From CAVRTM01 sp963696105 (lineage in GTDB: Bacteria > Actinomycetota > Actinomycetes > Actinomycetales > Dermatophilaceae): DNA of 64,000 nt. This document shows, in pieces, positions 1 to 9,565 of the stretch. The translations under genes and the position numbers were made by a program. The notes beneath the pieces are model-generated. The model worked only from the letters and a program-made list of their open reading frames with translations, had not been told where the DNA came from and did no database searches. How positions within the stretch are numbered: the first letter of the stretch is position 1; each line of letters opens with the position of its first letter. Where the stretch lies: assembly GCA_963696105.1 (NCBI GenBank), contig CAVOIP010000005.1:124001-188000 (forward strand). Direction: 5' to 3'.

Positions 1-422
1 ATGGCCAGCCGGCGCGCGTGGCGCTCCTCGCCGCTGAACGGCGTGGTGAGGAACGCCTCGCAGATCTCGCGGGCCTCCTCGACCGTGGTCATCCGTGCGC
101 CGATCGAGACCACCTGCGCGTTGTTGTGCGCCCGCGCCAGCTGGGCCAGCTCGGGGCGGTAGGCCAGGGCCGCGCGGATGCCGCGGACCTTGTTGGCCGC
201 GATCTGCTCACCGTTGCCCGACCCGCCGAGCACGACGCCGAGGGCGCCGACGTCACCGGAGACGGCCTCGGCCGCGCGCAGCACGGCCACCGGGTAGTCG
301 TCCTCGGCGTCGTAGTAGTCGGGCCCGTGGTCGACGACGTCGTACCCCTTCTCCTGCAGGAAGGTCACGAGGTCGTTCTTGAGGTCGAAGGCGGCGTGGT
401 CGCCGCCGATGTGTACGCGCAT
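1..422 (-). CDS. rpiB: Ribose-5-phosphate isomerase B, 3' end cut by window edge
   Basis: Interconverts ribose 5-phosphate and ribulose 5-phosphate in the non-oxidative pentose phosphate pathway (RpiB/LacAB family, cytosolic). The protein opens MRVHIGGDHAAFDLKNDL, with the family's N-terminal GGDHA signature, and carries the phosphate-binding GGSGNGEQIAANK block near residue 70, which includes the Gly-rich loop but has Gly-Asn-Gly where many members have a Cys. Next comes the ARAHNNAQVVSIGAR block. The reading frame starts with ATG at 422-420 and stays open to base 1, so about 140 residues are visible and only the last few to twenty are missing. It lies 32 bp downstream of the DsbA-like gene on the same strand, so the two are probably cotranscribed. 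Confidence 0.93.
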   Translation of the reverse strand, partial: MRVHIGGDHAAFDLKNDLVTFLQEKGYDVVDHGPDYYDAEDDYPVAVLRAAEAVSGDVGALGVVLGGSGNGEQIAANKVRGIRAALAYRPELAQLARAHNNAQVVSIGARMTTVEEAREICEAFLTTPFSGEERHARRLA

Positions 423-454
423 CAGGTCGTGTCCTTCGTGTCCTTGGTTGCCGG

Positions 455-1069
455 TCAGTCGAACACGGGGCCGGAGGTGCGGGTGCGCTTCAGCTCGTAG
501 AAGCCGGGCGTCCCGGCGACCAGCACGCAGCCGTCCCAGAGCCGCCCGGCGGCCTCGCCCTTGGGCGCGGGGGTGACGACCGGGCCGAAGAACGCCACGC
601 CCTCCACGGCGATGACGGGGGTGCCGACGTCCTGGCCGACCAGGTCGATGCCGCGCTGGTGGCTCGCGCGCAGCGGCTCGTCGACCTCCGTCGACGTCGC
701 GAACCGCGCCAGGTCGGCCGGCAGCCCGACCTCCTCCAGCGCGCCGCTGATGACGACCTCGTAGTCCTTCTCCCCGCCGAGGTGGATGCGGTTGCCCATC
801 GCGTCGTACAGCGGCTTGATCACCGTGTCACCGTGCTCGCGGGCAGCGGCGACGATGACCCGGACCGGGCCCCACGCCTGCTTCATCATCCGCGCGTAGT
901 CGTCGGGCAGGTCGGCGTCCTCGTTGAGGACGGCCAGGCTCATCACGGACCACGTCACCTCGACGTCGCGGACCTTCTCGACCTCCATCAGCCAGCGGGA
1001 CGTCATCCACGCCCACGGGCACAGCGGGTCGAACCAGAGCTCGACGGGGGTCTTCGTCGTGTCGGTCAC
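455..1069 (-). CDS. DsbA-family thiol oxidoreductase, mycothiol-dependent nitroreductase (Rv2466c) type
   Basis: A 204-aa thioredoxin-fold DsbA/FrnE-like protein. Family knowledge places Rv2466c-type proteins as mycothiol-using oxidoreductases in actinobacterial redox homeostasis. The active-site stretch FDPLCPWAWMTSRWL is near residues 14-28, followed by a helical insertion and a cis-Pro region GTPVIAVEG. The second Cys of the classical CxxC is Ala (CPWA), so a monothiol mechanism is implied. GTG at 1069-1067 was chosen because it is preceded by AGGA at a suitable distance and no in-frame ATG lies nearby. It precedes rpiB and is divergent from pepN, whose start is 121 bp away. Confidence 0.88.
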   Translation of the reverse strand: MTDTTKTPVELWFDPLCPWAWMTSRWLMEVEKVRDVEVTWSVMSLAVLNEDADLPDDYARMMKQAWGPVRVIVAAAREHGDTVIKPLYDAMGNRIHLGGEKDYEVVISGALEEVGLPADLARFATSTEVDEPLRASHQRGIDLVGQDVGTPVIAVEGVAFFGPVVTPAPKGEAAGRLWDGCVLVAGTPGFYELKRTRTSGPVFD

Positions 1070-1190
1070 CCGCCCATCCTGCCAGCACGTCCGAGGTGCC
1101 GACACTCGTGGGCGTCGTCGCCCATCGCACCGTCCGTCGCGCGTGCGAGGATGACACGACCCCCGACCCGAGTGCCGTCTAGGAGACCCC

Positions 1191-3755
1191 GTGCCCGGCA
1201 AGAACCTCACCCGCGACGAAGCCCGCGAACGCGCAGACCTGCTCTCCGTGACGTCGTACGACGTCACGCTCGACCTGACCACCGGTCCGACGACGTTCCG
1301 GAGCACCACCACGGTGAGGTTCGACGCCTCGACCGAGGGCGCCTCCACCTTCATCGACCTCATCGCCGAGTCGGTGCAGTCGATCAGCCTCAACGGCGAG
1401 AGCCTCGACCCGGGCACGCACTTCGACGGGGTGCGTGTCCAGCTGCCGTCGCTGCGCACCACCAACGAGCTGACGATCGACGCCACCGGCGTCTACATGA
1501 ACACCGGCGAGGGCCTGCACCGGTTCGTCGACCCGGTCGATGACGAGGTCTACCTCTACACGCAGTTCGAGGTCCCCGACTCCCGGCGCATGTTCGCGGT
1601 CTTCGAGCAGCCCGACCTCAAGGCCAGCTTCGCCTTCACGGTGACCGCCCCAGCCCGCTGGCAGGTCGTCTCCAACGAGCCGACCCCCGAGCCGGTCCCC
1701 GCCGGCGAGGCCGACGGCGAGCCCAGCGCCACCTGGTCCTTCCCCGCGACACCGCGGATCTCCAGCTACATCACCGCCCTGATCGCCGGTCCGTACGACG
1801 TGGTGCGCGACGAGGTCCAGACCCGCAACGGCACCGTGCCGCTCGGCGTCTTCTGCCGCAGGTCGCTGACCGCGCACCTGGACGCGGACAACATCTTCGA
1901 CTGCACCAAGCGCGGGTTCGCGTTCTTCGAGAACGAGTTCGACCAGCCCTACCCGTTCACCAAGTACGACCAGATCTTCACGCCCGAGTACAACATGGGC
2001 GCGATGGAGAACGCCGGTGCCGTGACCTTCACCGAGGTCTACGTGTTCCGCGCCAAGGTCGCCGACGCCATCGTCGAGCGCCGCGCGCTGACGATCCTGC
2101 ACGAGCTGGCGCACATGTGGTTCGGCGACCTGGTCACGATGCAGTGGTGGAACGACCTGTGGCTCAACGAGTCCTTCGCCGAGTGGGCCTCCACCACGGC
2201 CCAGGCCGAGGCCACGCAGTGGACCAGCGCCTGGACGACGTTCGGCACCTCGGAGAAGGCCTGGGCCTACCGCCAGGACCAGCTCTCCTCCACCCACCCG
2301 ATCGTCGCCGACATCCGCGACCTGGCCGACGTCGAGGTCAACTTCGACGGCATCACCTACGCCAAGGGCGCCTCGGTGCTCAAGCAGCTCGTCGCCTACG
2401 TCGGGCGTGAGCCGTTCACCGCGGGGCTGCGTGCCTACTTCGCCAAGTACGCCTGGCAGAACACCACGCTGCCGGACCTGCTGGCCGAGCTGGAGCGGAC
2501 CTCCGGCCGGGACCTCTCGACGTGGTCCAAGCTGTGGTTGGAGACCGCCGGGGTCAACACGCTGCGCCCCGAGGTCACCGTTGACGAGCACGGTGTCATC
2601 ACCGCCGCCACCATCACCCAGACCGCGGCCGAGGGCTTCCCGACGCTGCGCCCGCACCGGCTCGCCGTGGGGCTCTACACCGTGCAGGGCGACCAGCTCG
2701 TGCGCACGGACCGCCTCGAGCTCGACGTCGACGGCGAGCGCACCGAGGTGCCCGAGCTGGTCGGCCGGCCCCAGCCGGACCTGCTGCTGGTCAACGACGA
2801 CGACCTGGCCTACGCCAAGATCCGCCTCGACGAGCGTTCCACCGCCACGGCCGTGGCCCACCCGCGCGGCTTCGCCGACAGCCTGCCGCGCGCGCTGGTC
2901 CTCGGCGCCGCGTGGGACATGACCCGTGACGCCGAGATGCCCGGCCGCGACTTCGTCGCGCTGGTCCTTCGCTCCCTGCCGGGCGAGGCCGACTCCACCC
3001 TGCTGCGGACGCTCCTGTCCCAGCTGCAGGCGACGGTGACCATGTACGTCGCCCCGCAGCACCGCGAGGCGGTGGCCGCCGACGTCGTCCGACGGCTGCG
3101 CGCGCTGGTCGGCTCCGCCGAGCCGGGCAGCGACGCCCAGCTGCAGCTGGTGACCGCCTTCGCCGGCTATGCGCAGGCGCCGGAGGACACGGCGTACCTG
3201 CAGTCGCTCCTGGCGGGCAGCACGACGCTCGAGGGCCTGGCCGTCGACACGGAGATGCGGTGGACGCTGCTGACGGGCCTGGCGACCGCCGGTGTGGTCG
3301 GTGCGCGCGAGATCGAGGCCGAGCGCGAGCGCGACGACACCGCGACCGGCCGCGAGCGCGCCGCTCGCGCCCTGGCCTCCCGGCCCACGGCCGAGGCCAA
3401 GGCCGACGCCTGGCGCATGGCGGTCACCGAGGACGGCCTGGCCAACCAGACCGTCGCCGCGGTGGGCATCGGCTTCGGCCGCGCGCACGACCCGCAGCTG
3501 CTGGCGCCGTACGTCGCGCGCTACCACGACGCGCTGCTGGAGGTGTGGAGCTCGCGCACCCACGCCATCGCCGAGTCCGTCGTCGAGCTGTTCTACCCGC
3601 AGCTGCTGGCCAGCCGCGAGCTGGCCGACGCCACGCAGGCCTGGCTGGACGCGCACGCCGACGCCCCGGCCGGGCTGCGCCGGCTGGTCGGCGAGAACCG
3701 TGACGGCATCACCCGGGCCCTCGCGGCCCAGGAGCGGGACGCCGCGCGCGGCTGA
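1191..3755 (+). CDS. pepN: Aminopeptidase N (M1 family zinc metallopeptidase)
   Basis: Cytosolic zinc aminopeptidase removing N-terminal residues from peptides. The 854-aa length is typical for actinobacterial PepN. The GAMEN exopeptidase motif is at about 270-274 and the zinc site HELAHMW at 304-310, with the third ligand Glu about 327 in NESFAEW. The N-terminal beta-domain precedes and an ERAP1-like helical C-terminal domain follows (from about 520 to the end). The start is GTG at 1191, preceded by AGGAGACCCC. A strong bidirectional hairpin follows the stop and separates it from the convergent malQ. Confidence 0.97.
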   Translation: MPGKNLTRDEARERADLLSVTSYDVTLDLTTGPTTFRSTTTVRFDASTEGASTFIDLIAESVQSISLNGESLDPGTHFDGVRVQLPSLRTTNELTIDATGVYMNTGEGLHRFVDPVDDEVYLYTQFEVPDSRRMFAVFEQPDLKASFAFTVTAPARWQVVSNEPTPEPVPAGEADGEPSATWSFPATPRISSYITALIAGPYDVVRDEVQTRNGTVPLGVFCRRSLTAHLDADNIFDCTKRGFAFFENEFDQPYPFTKYDQIFTPEYNMGAMENAGAVTFTEVYVFRAKVADAIVERRALTILHELAHMWFGDLVTMQWWNDLWLNESFAEWASTTAQAEATQWTSAWTTFGTSEKAWAYRQDQLSSTHPIVADIRDLADVEVNFDGITYAKGASVLKQLVAYVGREPFTAGLRAYFAKYAWQNTTLPDLLAELERTSGRDLSTWSKLWLETAGVNTLRPEVTVDEHGVITAATITQTAAEGFPTLRPHRLAVGLYTVQGDQLVRTDRLELDVDGERTEVPELVGRPQPDLLLVNDDDLAYAKIRLDERSTATAVAHPRGFADSLPRALVLGAAWDMTRDAEMPGRDFVALVLRSLPGEADSTLLRTLLSQLQATVTMYVAPQHREAVAADVVRRLRALVGSAEPGSDAQLQLVTAFAGYAQAPEDTAYLQSLLAGSTTLEGLAVDTEMRWTLLTGLATAGVVGAREIEAERERDDTATGRERAARALASRPTAEAKADAWRMAVTEDGLANQTVAAVGIGFGRAHDPQLLAPYVARYHDALLEVWSSRTHAIAESVVELFYPQLLASRELADATQAWLDAHADAPAGLRRLVGENRDGITRALAAQERDAARG

Positions 3756-3765
3756 CCCGCCCGAC

Positions 3766-3813
3766 ACAGCACAGGACCCCCTCAGCCGTCCGGCTGCGGG
3801 GGTCCTGTGCTGT
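3766..3813. terminator. Bidirectional terminator between pepN and malQ
   Basis: A perfect 16-bp inverted repeat: 3766-3781 pairs with 3798-3813, with a 16-nt loop that can itself form a small AGCCG/CGGCT stem. It lies 11 bp after the pepN stop and about 70 bp beyond the malQ stop, where a shared terminator for converging genes is expected. Confidence 0.85.
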
Positions 3814-3882
3814 CCGGGGCGCCCGGTGGGCGCGGCCGTCGCGGGCGGCGGGTGGCTCCGGGCTTGTCGGGCGGCTCAGCGG

Positions 3883-6036
3883 TCAGCGCTGGGCGACCGT
3901 GCGGGCCAGCCGCCGGGCCCAGCGTGAGGCCATGAGGTCCTCCAGCAGCACCGGCTCGCCCTCCGGGCCGGCCAGCGGCAGCCGCCAGTTGGGGTACTCC
4001 TCGTCGGTGCCGGGCTGGTTGATGGTGCGCCGGTCGGCGGTCAGGTCGGACACCGAGACCCCGATCAGGCGCGCCGGGGTCCAGGTGAGGAACCGGTGCA
4101 GGGCCTCGACGACGTCGTGCTCGTCGCCGTCGGCGCGCAGCAGCCCCCGGTCGCGCAGCATCGTCAGGACGGCCTCCTGCTCGGCGGCGTCGACCGCGCG
4201 CTCCTGCTCGACGGGGCGGGTCAGCAGGCCGAGCTCCTCGCGCAGGTCGATGTGCTCGCCGGCGAGGTAGCCCGCAGTCGGCGGGAGGTCGTGCGTGGTG
4301 ACGGTGGCCAGGCACAGCTCGCGGTAGGCCTCCGCCGGCAGGGGCCGACCCTCCGCGTCCTTCTCGAACCACAGGATGGAGGTGCCGAGGACCCCCCGCT
4401 CGTACAGGTAGTCGCGCACCCACGGCTCGACCACGCCCAGGTCCTCGCCGACGACGAGGGCGCCCGCGCGGTACGCCTCCAGCGCCAGGATGCCGATCAG
4501 GGCCTCGTGGTCGTAGCGCACGTAGGTGCCGGCGTCGGGCGTCGTCCCCTCCGGCACCCACCACAGCCGGAACAGGCCGATGACGTGGTCGACCCGGATG
4601 CCGCCGGCGTGGCGCAGGACGGTGCGCAGCATGTCCCGGTACGGCGCGTAGCCCAGCTCCTGCAGGCGGTCCGGCCGCCACGGCGGCTGGCTCCAGTCCT
4701 GCCCCATCTGGTTGAAGGGGTCCGGCGGTGCGCCGACGTTGACCCTGCGGGCCAGTGCGTCGGCCAGCCCCCACGCGTCGGCGCCTGAGGGGTGCACGCC
4801 GACGGCGAGGTCGTGGACGACACCGATCGCCATCCCGTCGTGCCGGGCGTCCTGCTGCACGGTGGCGAGCTGCTCGTCGACGACCCACTGCAGCCACTGG
4901 TGGAACAGCACGTCCTCGGCGAGGTCCTCCCGGGCGGCGGCCACCCCGGCGCTGCGGGGGTCGTGCAGCTCCTCGGGCCACTCGTCCCAGGGCAGCCCGT
5001 GCTTCTGCGCGAGCGCGCACCAGGTGGCGAAGTCGACCAGGCCCTGTCCCTCCCGCTCGACGAACGCGGCGAACGCGCGCTCGCGCCGCGGGGACCGGGG
5101 CAGCTGGAAGACGATCCGCAGCGCCGCCGCCTTGGCCTGCCATGACGCATCGCGGTCGATGACGTCGTCGGTGTTGAGGGCGCGGGCGTCATCCGCGTGC
5201 CACTCCAGCAGCTGGCGCTCGGCCGCCGAGACGTAGCCCAGCTCGGGGATGTCCTCGACCCGGATGTACATCGGGTTGACGAACCGCCGGGTCGTGGGCA
5301 GGTAGGGCGACGGCTCCATCGGCGGCACCGGCTCGGCGGCGTGCAGGGGGTTGACCAGGACGAAGTCCGCCCCGAGGTCCCGGGCCGCCCACGAGGCCAG
5401 CTCGCCGAGGTCGGCCAGGTCGCCGACTCCCCAGGAGCGCCGTGACCGCACGGAGTACAGCTGGGTCATCAGACCGAACGCGCGGCGTCCGGCCAGCGCC
5501 GGCGGCAGCTGCAGCCGGGCCGGGGTGACGACCAGCGGGGCCGAGGCGGTGGTGCCGCCCTGGGACGCCACGAGGGCGTGCCACCCGAGCGGCAGGTCCC
5601 CGGGCAGCTCGTACGTCGCCTCGCCGACCTCCCGGCCGTCGATGACCCGCGGCGGGACCCAGTGGTCGACCTGGCGCACGTCGCGGCGGCCGCCGTCCTC
5701 CAGCTCGACCCAGACCTCGGCCCGCTCACCGTGCGGCAGGTGCACCGGAACCCACGGGGTCCAGCCCTCGCGGCACACGACCACGGGCGGCAGCAGCCGG
5801 CGCCAGGGCCGGTCCGCCTCCTGCGCCAGGGCCCGCGCCGCGGCCGCGTCGTCCGAGGCGTCGATGCCGAGGGCTCGCAGCACCGCCACGATGGTGCTGG
5901 CAGGCACGATGACGTTGCCGCCGCGCCAGTCGTCGTACTCGGTCGCCACGCCCATGGCCTTGGCCAGGTCGGCGAGCACCCGGGACGGGGCGGTCGGGGC
6001 AGGCGGTGGAGCGGGGTTCCCGTCAGGAGGCGTCAC
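3883..6036 (-). CDS. malQ: 4-alpha-glucanotransferase (amylomaltase)
   Basis: GH77 enzyme that transfers alpha-1,4-glucan segments between maltodextrins in the cytosol. The 717-aa protein has an N-terminal extension of about 170 residues common in actinobacterial MalQ, then the catalytic barrel. Seen directly: RSRRSWGVGDLADL near 200, the nucleophile region GGIRVDHVIGLFRLWW, the acid/base region VVGEDLGVVEP and the THDLPPTAGYL block. The start is GTG at 6036, in a Pro-rich leader. It is divergent from the MscS gene. The GH13 alpha-glucosidase about 1.7 kb away suggests a local maltodextrin-use theme (inference). Confidence 0.96.
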   Translation of the reverse strand: MTPPDGNPAPPPAPTAPSRVLADLAKAMGVATEYDDWRGGNVIVPASTIVAVLRALGIDASDDAAAARALAQEADRPWRRLLPPVVVCREGWTPWVPVHLPHGERAEVWVELEDGGRRDVRQVDHWVPPRVIDGREVGEATYELPGDLPLGWHALVASQGGTTASAPLVVTPARLQLPPALAGRRAFGLMTQLYSVRSRRSWGVGDLADLGELASWAARDLGADFVLVNPLHAAEPVPPMEPSPYLPTTRRFVNPMYIRVEDIPELGYVSAAERQLLEWHADDARALNTDDVIDRDASWQAKAAALRIVFQLPRSPRRERAFAAFVEREGQGLVDFATWCALAQKHGLPWDEWPEELHDPRSAGVAAAREDLAEDVLFHQWLQWVVDEQLATVQQDARHDGMAIGVVHDLAVGVHPSGADAWGLADALARRVNVGAPPDPFNQMGQDWSQPPWRPDRLQELGYAPYRDMLRTVLRHAGGIRVDHVIGLFRLWWVPEGTTPDAGTYVRYDHEALIGILALEAYRAGALVVGEDLGVVEPWVRDYLYERGVLGTSILWFEKDAEGRPLPAEAYRELCLATVTTHDLPPTAGYLAGEHIDLREELGLLTRPVEQERAVDAAEQEAVLTMLRDRGLLRADGDEHDVVEALHRFLTWTPARLIGVSVSDLTADRRTINQPGTDEEYPNWRLPLAGPEGEPVLLEDLMASRWARRLARTVAQR

Positions 6037-6111
6037 GCGGGGAGTCTTTCACGGAGGCGGCAGCGGTGCCCGGCACGCACCCGCCCCCGGGACCGTCGCG
6101 CCCGGTTCGCC

Positions 6112-7059
6112 ATGATGTGCGCCATGTGGCTCTCCTCCCTCGACCCGACAGCGGTGCGCACCGGCGCCGATGACCTCGTCGCCTGGCTCACCTCGGACGG
6201 CCTGCGCATCCTCGTCACCGTCGTGGGCGCGGTCGTGCTGCGGTTGCTGCTGCACCGGTCGATCGACCGCGTCGTCAGCGGCACGGTGCAGCGCGCCGGC
6301 GAGCGGGACCAGCGCCTGTCCGGTCGCGCCGCCCGCGTGCTGTCGGCGGCGACGGGACCGGCCTCGGAGCGGCGCCGGCAGCGGGCCGCGACGATGGGCG
6401 CCATCCTCAAGAGCACGTCGACCTTCGCCATCTCCGCGATGGCGATCCTCACCGTCATGGGGTTGCTCGGTCTGCCGCTCGGGCCGCTGCTGGCCTCCGC
6501 CGGGGTCGGCGGTGTGGCCCTGGGCTTCGGCGCCCAGAGCCTGGTCAAGGACTTCCTCTCGGGCATCTTCATGATCGTCGAGGACCAGTACGGCGTCGGC
6601 GACGTCGTCGACACCGGCGAGGCGATCGGCACCGTCGAGGACGTCACGCTGCGGGTCACGCGGCTGCGTGACGGCAGCGGCGTGGTCTGGTACGTCCGCA
6701 ACGGCCAGATCGTCCGCATCGCCAACCGCTCGCAGGGGTGGGCCACCGCCGTGGTGGACACCCAGGTGGCGTACGACGAGGACATCGACCGCGCGATCGG
6801 CGTGATGCGTGAGGTCGTGCACCAGATGGACCAGGACCCGGCGTGGGAGGGCCGGCTGCTCGAGGAGCCGTCCGTGGTCGGCGTGGAGTCGATCGCGGCC
6901 GGTGCGGTGACGGTGCGGATCGTCGCCAAGTGCGCTCCCGGGGAGGACTTCCCGCTGCAGCGCGAGCTCCGCGAGCGGGTCAAGGTGGCCCTGGACCGTG
7001 CGGGCGTGCGCGCCCCACAGCTGCTGTCGCCGTACGGCGCGGGTGCACCCCGCGCATGA
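6112..7059 (+). CDS. MscS-family small-conductance mechanosensitive channel
   Basis: Inner-membrane channel that opens under membrane tension and releases solutes on hypo-osmotic shock. The protein (about 315 aa) has a hydrophobic segment near residues 25-42, a second near 100-125, and the pore-lining TM3 region rich in Gly/Ala (LASAGVGGVALGFGAQSLVKD), which is the MscS hallmark. A beta domain follows with the GDVVDTGEAIGTVEDVTLR stretch. Three in-frame ATGs (6112, 6115, 6124) are possible and none has a clear Shine-Dalgarno sequence, so the start is uncertain by up to four residues. Confidence 0.93.
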   Translation: MMCAMWLSSLDPTAVRTGADDLVAWLTSDGLRILVTVVGAVVLRLLLHRSIDRVVSGTVQRAGERDQRLSGRAARVLSAATGPASERRRQRAATMGAILKSTSTFAISAMAILTVMGLLGLPLGPLLASAGVGGVALGFGAQSLVKDFLSGIFMIVEDQYGVGDVVDTGEAIGTVEDVTLRVTRLRDGSGVVWYVRNGQIVRIANRSQGWATAVVDTQVAYDEDIDRAIGVMREVVHQMDQDPAWEGRLLEEPSVVGVESIAAGAVTVRIVAKCAPGEDFPLQRELRERVKVALDRAGVRAPQLLSPYGAGAPRA

Positions 7060-7191
7060 GGCAACCTCTCGGTCGGCCGGTCACCCTCGCGGTCCACCCG
7101 GCCGACGTCGGTCCGCAGGGCCGGACGCCGGCGGTTCTGCGCTGACCCCGCCCAGGGCAGCCGGGGTCCCGGCACCTGAGAGACTTCGGGG

Positions 7192-7575
7192 GTGACCGGT
7201 GAGAGCTTCTATGACCAGGTGGGCGGCCACGAGACGTTCGTCAAGCTCGTCCACGAGTTCTACCGCGGGGTGGCGGGCGACCCGCCGCTGCGGGCGCTCT
7301 ACCCCGAGGAGGACCTCGGACCGGCGGAGGTGCGCTTCCGGATGTTCCTCGAGCAGTACTGGGGCGGACCGACGACGTACTCCGACCAGCGGGGCCACCC
7401 GCGCCTGCGGATGCGGCACCAGCCGTTCACGGTCACCCCGGCCCAGCGCGACCGCTGGCTGACCCACATCATGGCCGCGGTCGACACCCTCGACCTGGCG
7501 CCGGCGAACGACCTGCTCCTGCGCGACTACCTCGAGCGCGCCGCCCACTCGATGGTCAACGCCCTGCACGACTGA
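7192..7575 (+). CDS. glbO: Group II truncated hemoglobin (trHbO type)
   Basis: A 127-aa 2/2 globin binding heme and O2, implicated in other actinobacteria in NO/O2 handling. Seen directly: the B-helix Tyr in HEFYRG (about Y24), the proximal His in RMRHQPF (about H76), the TrHbO-type Trp in RDRWLTH (about W89), and YWGGP just before the E/F region. The start is GTG at 7192. The gene stands alone, between the MscS channel and the alpha-glucosidase. Confidence 0.94.
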   Translation: MTGESFYDQVGGHETFVKLVHEFYRGVAGDPPLRALYPEEDLGPAEVRFRMFLEQYWGGPTTYSDQRGHPRLRMRHQPFTVTPAQRDRWLTHIMAAVDTLDLAPANDLLLRDYLERAAHSMVNALHD

Positions 7576-7711
7576 GACGTGGGGCGCCGGCCCGGGCGCC
7601 TCCCCCGCGTGAGCGGCGCGGGCTCCGCCCCGCGCAGGTTCTTGCCCATTCCGTGAGAGGCCGCCGGTCCAATTTTCCTCCCGGCCCTGCGGCAGTGGAG
7701 GATGGTGTCCC

Positions 7712-9487
7712 GTGACCGACGTTTCCACCCTCCACTCCCCGACCGACGCGCCCACCGTGACGCTCGCGGGCGCCCCTGTCCACACCGCAGACACCGACCC
7801 CGCCTGGTGGCGGCACGCGGTGATCTACCAGATCTACCCCCGCTCGTGGGCCGACGGCAACGGTGACGGCATCGGCGACCTGCCCGGCATCACCGCGCGC
7901 CTGCCCTACCTGCGCGACCTCGGTGTCGACGCCGTCTGGCTCTCGCCCTTCTACACCTCCCCGCAGGCCGACGCCGGCTACGACGTCGCCGACTACCGGG
8001 ACATCGACCCGCTCTTCGGGACCCTGGCCGACGCCGACGCGATGATCGCCCGCGCGCACGAGCTCGGCATCAAGGTCATCGTCGACCTGGTGCCGAACCA
8101 CTCCTCGGACGAGCACGACTGGTTCCAGGCCGCGCTCGCCGCCGGGCCGGGCAGCCCCGAGCGCGCCCGCTACCTGTTCCGCGACGGCAAGGGCGAGCAC
8201 GGCGAGCTGCCGCCCAACAACTGGGACAGCGTCTTCGGCGGCCCCGCGTGGACCCGTACCACCAACCCCGACGGCACGCCGGGCCAGTGGTACCTGCACC
8301 TGTTCGACCCCAAGCAGCCCGACTTCGACTGGACCCACCCTGAGGTCCGGGCCGAGTTCGAGGACGTCCTGCGGTTCTGGCTGAACCGCGGCGTGGACGG
8401 TTTCCGCGTCGACGTCGCCCACGGGCTGGTCAAGGAGGAGGGCCTGCCGGACTGGGCCGAGTCCCAGGCGCTGCTGGGCAACACCGACGGCAGCGACGGC
8501 AAGGACGACAAGCGGGCCCCGATGTGGGACCAGGACGGCGTCCACGAGGTCTACGAGCAGTGGCGCAAGATCCTCACCTCGTACAACCCGGTCGGCGACG
8601 GGCACGACCCGCAGGCCGACCGCATCCTCTGCGCCGAGGCGTGGGTGACCCCGCAGGAGCGCGCGGTCCGCTACGTCCGCGGCACCGAGATGCACCAGGC
8701 GTTCAACTTCGACTTCCTGCAGTCGCCGTGGCTCGCACCCCAGCTCCGCGCCGTCGTCGAGTCCTCCTTCGCGGCCAACGACTCCGTCGGTGCCCCGACC
8801 ACGTGGGTGCTGTCCAACCACGACGTCGTGCGCCACGCCTCGCGCCTGGGCCTGCCGGTGGGCACCCGCCGCCCCAACGGCATCGGCATCGGCGACCCGC
8901 AGCCGGACGCCGAGCTGGGCCTGCGGCGTGCCCGTGCCGCGACCGCGCTGATGCTGGCGCTGCCGGGCTCGTCCTACCTGTACCAGGGTGAGGAGCTCGG
9001 CCTGCCCGACTCCACCGACATGCCCGACCACCACCGCCAGGACCCGAGCTGGGAGCGCTCCGGGCGCACCGAGCGCGGCCGCGACGGGTGCCGGGTGCCG
9101 ATGCCGTGGGTCGCGGACGCCCCCTCGCTGGGCTTCGGGCCCTCGGACCAGACCTGGCTGCCGCAGCCGGCGAGCTACGCGGCCCTGGCCGTGGACCAGC
9201 AGGACGGCGTCGAGGGCTCCACCCTGGAGCTCTACCGCGCGCTGCTGGCCACCCGGCGTGCCCGTGCCCTCGGCACCGGGTCGCTGACGTGGGTGGAGGG
9301 CCTGCCCGAGGAGGTCGTCGCCTTCGCCGTCACCCCGGCCGAGGCTGATCGCGAGCGCACCCTCGTCGTGACCAACCTGGGCGAGGCGCCGGTCGCCCTG
9401 CCCGAGGGCGCCCAGGTGCTGCTGTCCAGCAGCCCGCTGGAGGAGGACGCCATCCCGGCCGACACGACGGTCTGGGCGCGCTGGTAG
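7712..9487 (+). CDS. GH13 alpha-glucosidase / alpha-amylase family glycosidase
   Basis: A 591-aa cytosolic GH13 enzyme (no signal peptide) of the oligo-1,6/alpha-glucosidase type, expected to release glucose from malto- or isomalto-oligosaccharides or sucrose-like substrates. Conserved region I is DLVPNHSSDEH; the nucleophile is D234 in GFRVDVAHG, the acid/base E309 in ILCAEAWV and the third Asp D371 in LSNHDVVRH. The N-terminal barrel entry IYQIYPRSWADGNGDGIGDL is diagnostic. The start is GTG at 7712 with GGAGG 13-17 bases upstream. The 136-bp upstream gap is relatively AT-rich around 7640-7680 and is the likely promoter region. Confidence 0.95.
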   Translation: MTDVSTLHSPTDAPTVTLAGAPVHTADTDPAWWRHAVIYQIYPRSWADGNGDGIGDLPGITARLPYLRDLGVDAVWLSPFYTSPQADAGYDVADYRDIDPLFGTLADADAMIARAHELGIKVIVDLVPNHSSDEHDWFQAALAAGPGSPERARYLFRDGKGEHGELPPNNWDSVFGGPAWTRTTNPDGTPGQWYLHLFDPKQPDFDWTHPEVRAEFEDVLRFWLNRGVDGFRVDVAHGLVKEEGLPDWAESQALLGNTDGSDGKDDKRAPMWDQDGVHEVYEQWRKILTSYNPVGDGHDPQADRILCAEAWVTPQERAVRYVRGTEMHQAFNFDFLQSPWLAPQLRAVVESSFAANDSVGAPTTWVLSNHDVVRHASRLGLPVGTRRPNGIGIGDPQPDAELGLRRARAATALMLALPGSSYLYQGEELGLPDSTDMPDHHRQDPSWERSGRTERGRDGCRVPMPWVADAPSLGFGPSDQTWLPQPASYAALAVDQQDGVEGSTLELYRALLATRRARALGTGSLTWVEGLPEEVVAFAVTPAEADRERTLVVTNLGEAPVALPEGAQVLLSSSPLEEDAIPADTTVWARW

Positions 9488-9565
9488 GACGCCGCACCAC
9501 CGGCGAGCGCACCCTCAGCGCGAAAGCGGTGTCCTCTGTCGGACCGGGGCCCTACGGTCGGGGTC

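Noticed and set aside
1179..3767. A very long open frame on the minus strand
   Set aside because: It mirrors pepN codon for codon, is Arg/Gly/Val-rich, and has no motif; in high-GC DNA the antisense of a real gene stays open.
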